This document shows, piece after piece, positions 59,978-64,000 of a DNA stretch of 64,000 nucleotides (the first letter of the stretch is position 1; each line of letters opens with the position of its first letter). Origin of the DNA: Orobanche coerulescens (Eukaryota > Streptophyta > Magnoliopsida > Lamiales > Orobanchaceae). A model generated the notes under the pieces. The model was not told where the DNA came from, did not search any database, and worked only from the letters and a program-made list of their open reading frames with translations. The position numbers were made by a program, and so were the translations under genes. The stretch covers positions 2,418,001 through 2,482,000 of the forward strand of contig CM065801.1 of assembly GCA_033398695.1 (NCBI GenBank), given 5' to 3'.

Positions 59978-60295
59978 CACTACGCCACAAATGGCCTCCA
60001 GCAACGTTTATTTCGATGTTACAAGTAAAAGTGTTAGCATAGATGCCTTAAAATTGATCTACGCTAACACCTTTTTTTATCGTTACAGTTGATAGTAACA
60101 TGTGTTGTCATAGTATCTATGGTAACACCAAATTAGGTGTTACCGTTGATCTTTAAAAAAAGTGTTACACGGGAAGAAAAAAATAGGCGGAAAATAAGGA
60201 AAAACCTGTAAAAATTGTAACGACCCGATTTTTCTAATAGTATTTTATGAATATATTTTTATAATAAGGAAAACCTGTAAAAATTTAAAGTCGTT
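59978..60295. mobile_element. CACTA-like element end
   Basis: Starts CACTACGCCACAAATGGC, then has repeated GTGTTAGCATAGAT / GTAACACC / GTGTTACC modules as in CACTA subterminal regions. No inverse terminus was found, so it is partial. Confidence 0.45.
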
Positions 60296-60560
60296 ACACT
60301 AGTAGAATAAACATCAAAGACTTCGGTACGTCTCACTTCGGTAATGTATATTAGTAAAGTAAAAACAAACAACTTTGCTTTTCAATTTACAGAAGTAAAC
60401 AACCCACATAGAATTAAGTAAATGGCATCAAACAAAAAAGCAGGAAATAGTTAGAAATTTTAAGTTACAAAGTCTTCGCTAATTTGATAATTACTGAAGT
60501 AAAAAGTGTGAAATTTTATTTTTTACCAGTGTTTACAATAGCGAAGTGTGTGTCTTGAGA
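60296..60560. mobile_element. Second CACTA-like end
   Basis: Starts CACTAGTAGAATAAACATC and carries ACTTCGGTA, TTCGCTAA and ACTGAAGTAA modules. The partner end was not found within the window. Confidence 0.4.
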
Positions 60561-61871
60561 CCGGAAATTAATATCTTGAGACCGGGAATTAATTGACTCA
60601 GCACCAATCCAACCCTACCCTAACACTCATTTCTCGTTCTCTCTCCATCTCTCACCCTCACGATCGGTAATTCCCCCTGAAAATCTCCAGCCGCCAATAG
60701 AAGATAACCATGCGACATCACGAAATGACGGACGCTCCAAGCGAGGTTGAAAACAGGCCAGAGTTTTGAGCGAGACCATAATGCATCGAGGTTGAACGAG
60801 GCGGACGCCGGCGATAGTTGCAGCGGACTGGGGTCACGATCGGGGCGGATTTCCAATGGGATTGTCAGATGACCTTCGCCGCCCTTCCATCTGCCGACTA
60901 TTCTTCCGCCTAATTTTCAGTTGGTAGCACTGTAACACCCCAAACTAGGCGGATATTACAGTGCCGTGGACCCCCGACTGGGACCCACCAGGCAAATGAA
61001 AATTAATGAATTAAATAATATAATTGTAGTACCGAACCACATTATATCATCCATCACTCCGATAAGGAGTTTCATTACAACACACCCAAGATAATGCCGA
61101 ATACATATATATTTTATATGAAGATAAAATACACAACACTGAATGAAACGGAGTATCCAAATGGAAAACTGCAGCGGAAAAATAAAATGACAACAACAAG
61201 AATGACTGAAAGGATTTGGCCCCCCTACTAGTATCACTGGGACTCCACGCCGTCAACATGCTTTTCCCGTGCCTTTTGCCTTGCCGTGACCTGAAAACAA
61301 TATCCCCTAACGGGGTCAGTTACACAGAACAACAATCCTCAAGAGTTGAATAAACACAATCATGATATATCTAAATTATGAAATGAAGCTAAAGAGAGGC
61401 ATCATAGTACACCCGTAATGGAATGTGCACGTGCACAAGACAGATGTCCGGACACACCCGCCATTGTACCTAATTAGTCTCACGGAGGTACATTACCGTG
61501 TTCACAGTCCAATGTGTGGATGAACCCAACACATGACCATCACATGTCCGACTAAAAATCCCACACATCTACACCCGGCCGCGCAATATGAACCTAGAAT
61601 ATCATATGAACAAGAATGACCATGAAGAATAATAATTAATAACAATCCGACAAAGTCAAGAATGACTCACCGAGATGAAATAATAGTGAAATGAATGATA
61701 GCTCAATGAAATGATTGGAACCGTCGTTCCTCGTGAATGAAGTGATTAATTGACAATTACAAGTCTCAATACGGTTAATACATTATGAATGAATTATGAT
61801 TATGAATGAACAACAACGAAAGGAATGAAAATCCTTTTAACCGAGTAAGAATTAACTTACACAACACCGGT
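60561..61871. other. Repeat-like DNA, possible LTR-retrotransposon remnant, no gene
   Basis: A segment opening CTGTAACACCCCAAACTAG at about 60931, with GGATATTACAG close by, resembles Ty3/gypsy LTR termini. About 61250-61860 has the look of retrotransposon non-coding sequence (ACGGGGTCAGTTACACA, repeated ACGAGGTACATTACCG-like phrases and ATGAATGA runs). No gag/pol motif was found. Confidence 0.4.
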
Positions 61872-64000
61872 TGTAATATCCTAGAATTTCACTATGAATT
61901 TTTCGCATTATTTTATCTGGAATGTACTGTACAGAGTGGGACCGACACGATATGAGTGGATAATTTTGGAAACCGTGACAGTCGTGCCAGTATGTCTATC
62001 GAGGTTATTTTGATTCTAGGATATTACATGCTTGGTGTGTTTTTCGATGTCGGATATACCGTATGGGTATTTGTATGATTGTCGTACTTGGTCAACAGTT
62101 GTAATTGGGGGTATCGTGCATCAGACGTACAGTATGAGAATATTTTTGGGATTTCGTATGTGTGTTCAGTATGTCGTATGTTCATATTTGTTATGTCGAG
62201 ACGTTGGACAGGAATTGCTGGAAATGGCTAAGTATGGAACTGTTAACGTACGTTAAGACTTTGAGATAACGTACGCTAAGTGGTATGTGTTACGTACGTT
62301 ATGCGTAAGGTGTTACGTACGTAACAAGAGGAATCGGACAGTGGGGCCCGGTGTCGGCAGCTTTCAGCGCGGATGTGGACAGGTGAGTCAACGGATGGAG
62401 TTACGTACGTTATACAGGGTGTATTACGTACGTAATACGAGTATAATACTGTAGCGAGTCAACGTACGTATTACGTACGCAACGGAACAAGTGTTACGTA
62501 CGTTACGGGCGGTGGCCGAGTCGTGGCCGAGAGGACTGTAGTGGCCGAGCATGGTCGGCGGTGACTCGCATGGATGGCCGATCACGGTCGCGGTGACTCG
62601 CGAGGATGGCTAGGCGCCGATTACGTACGTAAAGGCGGTGGCGATTCTGGCCGTAAGGGCGATAACGTCGTAAGCCGATGGCGATTACGTATGTAAGTGT
62701 CGACAGGGACGAGAAGGTTAGGCCTCGGTAGGCTCGTGCGTAAGGACCCGCCGATTACGTACGTAACGTCTTGGCAGTCCCTTTATATAAGGCACAGACC
62801 GAGTCACTTCCGGCATTTTTCACTTTTCTTCATTCCTTCCGCGATTTCTTCAGTAAATATGATGGTTTTGAGTAGAATCAACTTATAACAACATGTTTTG
62901 GAAGTTGGAATCATGGATTAACATCATCCTCCACCGGATCGAAGGTAAGAACACATGAACTTTTGGTTTTTGGATGTTCTTGAGGTTTCTTGGTGTTTTG
63001 GCCGATTTGCTCCATTTTGATTCAGATTATTGGTAGAACTTGATTGTATACTAGTAATCATTCAATACTCTTGAAGTTTTGTGGAATGAATTCGAGTATT
63101 TCTTTGAATAATCGATTAAATTGGATTATGCCTTCAAAGTGTTCGATGAAAAGCCTCAATGAGTTGAACTTGGGAAATTCTACACGTATGAATGATGGTT
63201 GAATTGATATTGTTGTGATGATTCTTGGTATTTACGAGAATTTAGTTAAGGGAAGATAATGAATTGGTGATCAAATGATTCGATTATACTGTTATGATTA
63301 TGGAACCGTAGTATTCTCGATGTTCTTAGTAGTTTGTTGCGATTCATGAGGTTATGAGAAGTATAGATGTTTAAGACATTGTTAGGACCATTGAACACCG
63401 AATTTCGGCTTGAGTTCGTATTGTTAAGAGTTGATACGGTTTGGTTTCGTATGATCGAGATGTCGTTGAACCATCGAGTTTGATTAGTTGGTCATTTCGG
63501 TTGTTGATTGTTATTGAACGTATCGTTAATTGATTATTGCATTAGGTTGCGTTTAGTGATCGTTGATGTTAACCGTTGCGATGCGGTTGAGGTTGGAGAA
63601 TGCATGAATCGTCTTGGTCGGGGCTGAGGAGCTTGTAGATGAAGACGGTGGGATTGATAGCGGCTTCGTAGAATTGGTATCAAGGCAAGTTATGCTTGCT
63701 CAGTTCATAATGTTAATAAATGATTTCGTTTTCATTTCATTTATGATTCATATAGCAATGGTATTATGGAATATATGAATTGTCGGAATGGTGGTATGTA
63801 TGGTATTTTTGGACTAAGATAAATCATAATGTATATGATTTTAAGGATGTCTAGTGGAAATGGGGACGTGAATTATAATTTGGTCTATTGCATGAGAAGT
63901 TGGATATCAAGGTTAGTTATCGTGTCGATGTTGAAATCGGGATGGTGGTTTGGTATTAGTTATGGACTGTACTTTATTTTGGATTGTCGGATAAACCGTG
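61872..64000 (+). repeat. LTR-like region with 16-bp inverted repeat and promoter-type segment, runs off the edge
   Basis: TGTAATATCCTAGAAT (61872-61887) recurs inverted as ATTCTAGGATATTACA (62013-62028). Downstream lies an array of ACGTACGT palindromes (62243-62776), a TATA box TATATAA (62784-62790), and then about 1.2 kb of moderately AT-rich DNA without long frames. I read it as a long LTR or its derivative entering from the right, but no second LTR is visible. Confidence 0.4.
62784..62790 (+). promoter_or_regulatory. TATA box below the palindrome array
   Basis: CCTTTATATAAGGCAC is a good TATA context. It follows the last TTACGTACGTAA copy by about 20 bp, so the array occupies the expected proximal promoter. 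Confidence 0.5.

Noticed and set aside
60620..60856. 78-codon minus-strand frame between CACTA-like and LTR-like DNA
   Set aside because: No domain recognised, and the short frame lies in repeat-derived sequence; not called.

Overview
This is nuclear DNA from a flowering plant. The genes have many short GT-AG introns, the intergenic DNA is AT-rich, and almost every plant transposon class is present. Two full plant-type genes were reconstructed exon by exon (an MSH6 mismatch-repair gene with an N-terminal Tudor domain and an RING-CH E3 ligase with a plant-type membrane tail), along with the 3' two-thirds of a plant WD40/bromodomain gene. A TS-type SINE tail near 16.7 kb leans towards an asterid eudicot, but the species cannot be named from the sequence alone.

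Layout. 1-12.5 kb: WD-repeat/bromodomain gene (+), entering from the left edge. Its large intron at 1789-4045 holds a hAT-type element into which a Pack-MULE carrying an F-box gene fragment has jumped. 12.5-26.5 kb: gene-free repeat region with Helitron-like pieces, a Tourist-type MITE, and a young non-autonomous LTR retrotransposon (18269-24738) that carries an antisense open reading frame with its own TATA box. 26.6-37.5 kb: MSH6 (+), 21 exons, with E2F-like promoter sites and large introns containing a Stowaway-like MITE and probable organelle-like DNA. 37.9-40.8 kb: RING-CH gene (-), 7 exons, tail-to-tail with MSH6 with about 445 bp between the stop codons. 41-57 kb: repeats, including several hAT MITEs with visible 8-bp duplications, a tRNA-type SINE, a 1.2 kb fold-back element and a dead PIF/Harbinger transposon with intact ends. 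57.8-58.8 kb: a PADRE/DUF4228-family gene (-) broken by a frameshift and by a hAT MITE inserted inside its coding sequence. 59-64 kb: CACTA-like ends, LTR-like DNA and a dense array of ACGTACGT palindromes just upstream of a TATA box.

The exon joins were checked by reading-frame arithmetic: MSH6 gives 3897 nt (1298 codons plus stop), the RING-CH gene 648 nt (215 codons plus stop), and the WD/bromodomain gene 3801 in-frame nt after one leading phase base. The genes do not form a pathway. The coherent story is repeated transposon insertion into introns and into one small stress-type gene. The most unusual items are the antisense ORF in the LTR element, the palindrome array, the nested Pack-MULE and the MITE-broken PADRE gene.
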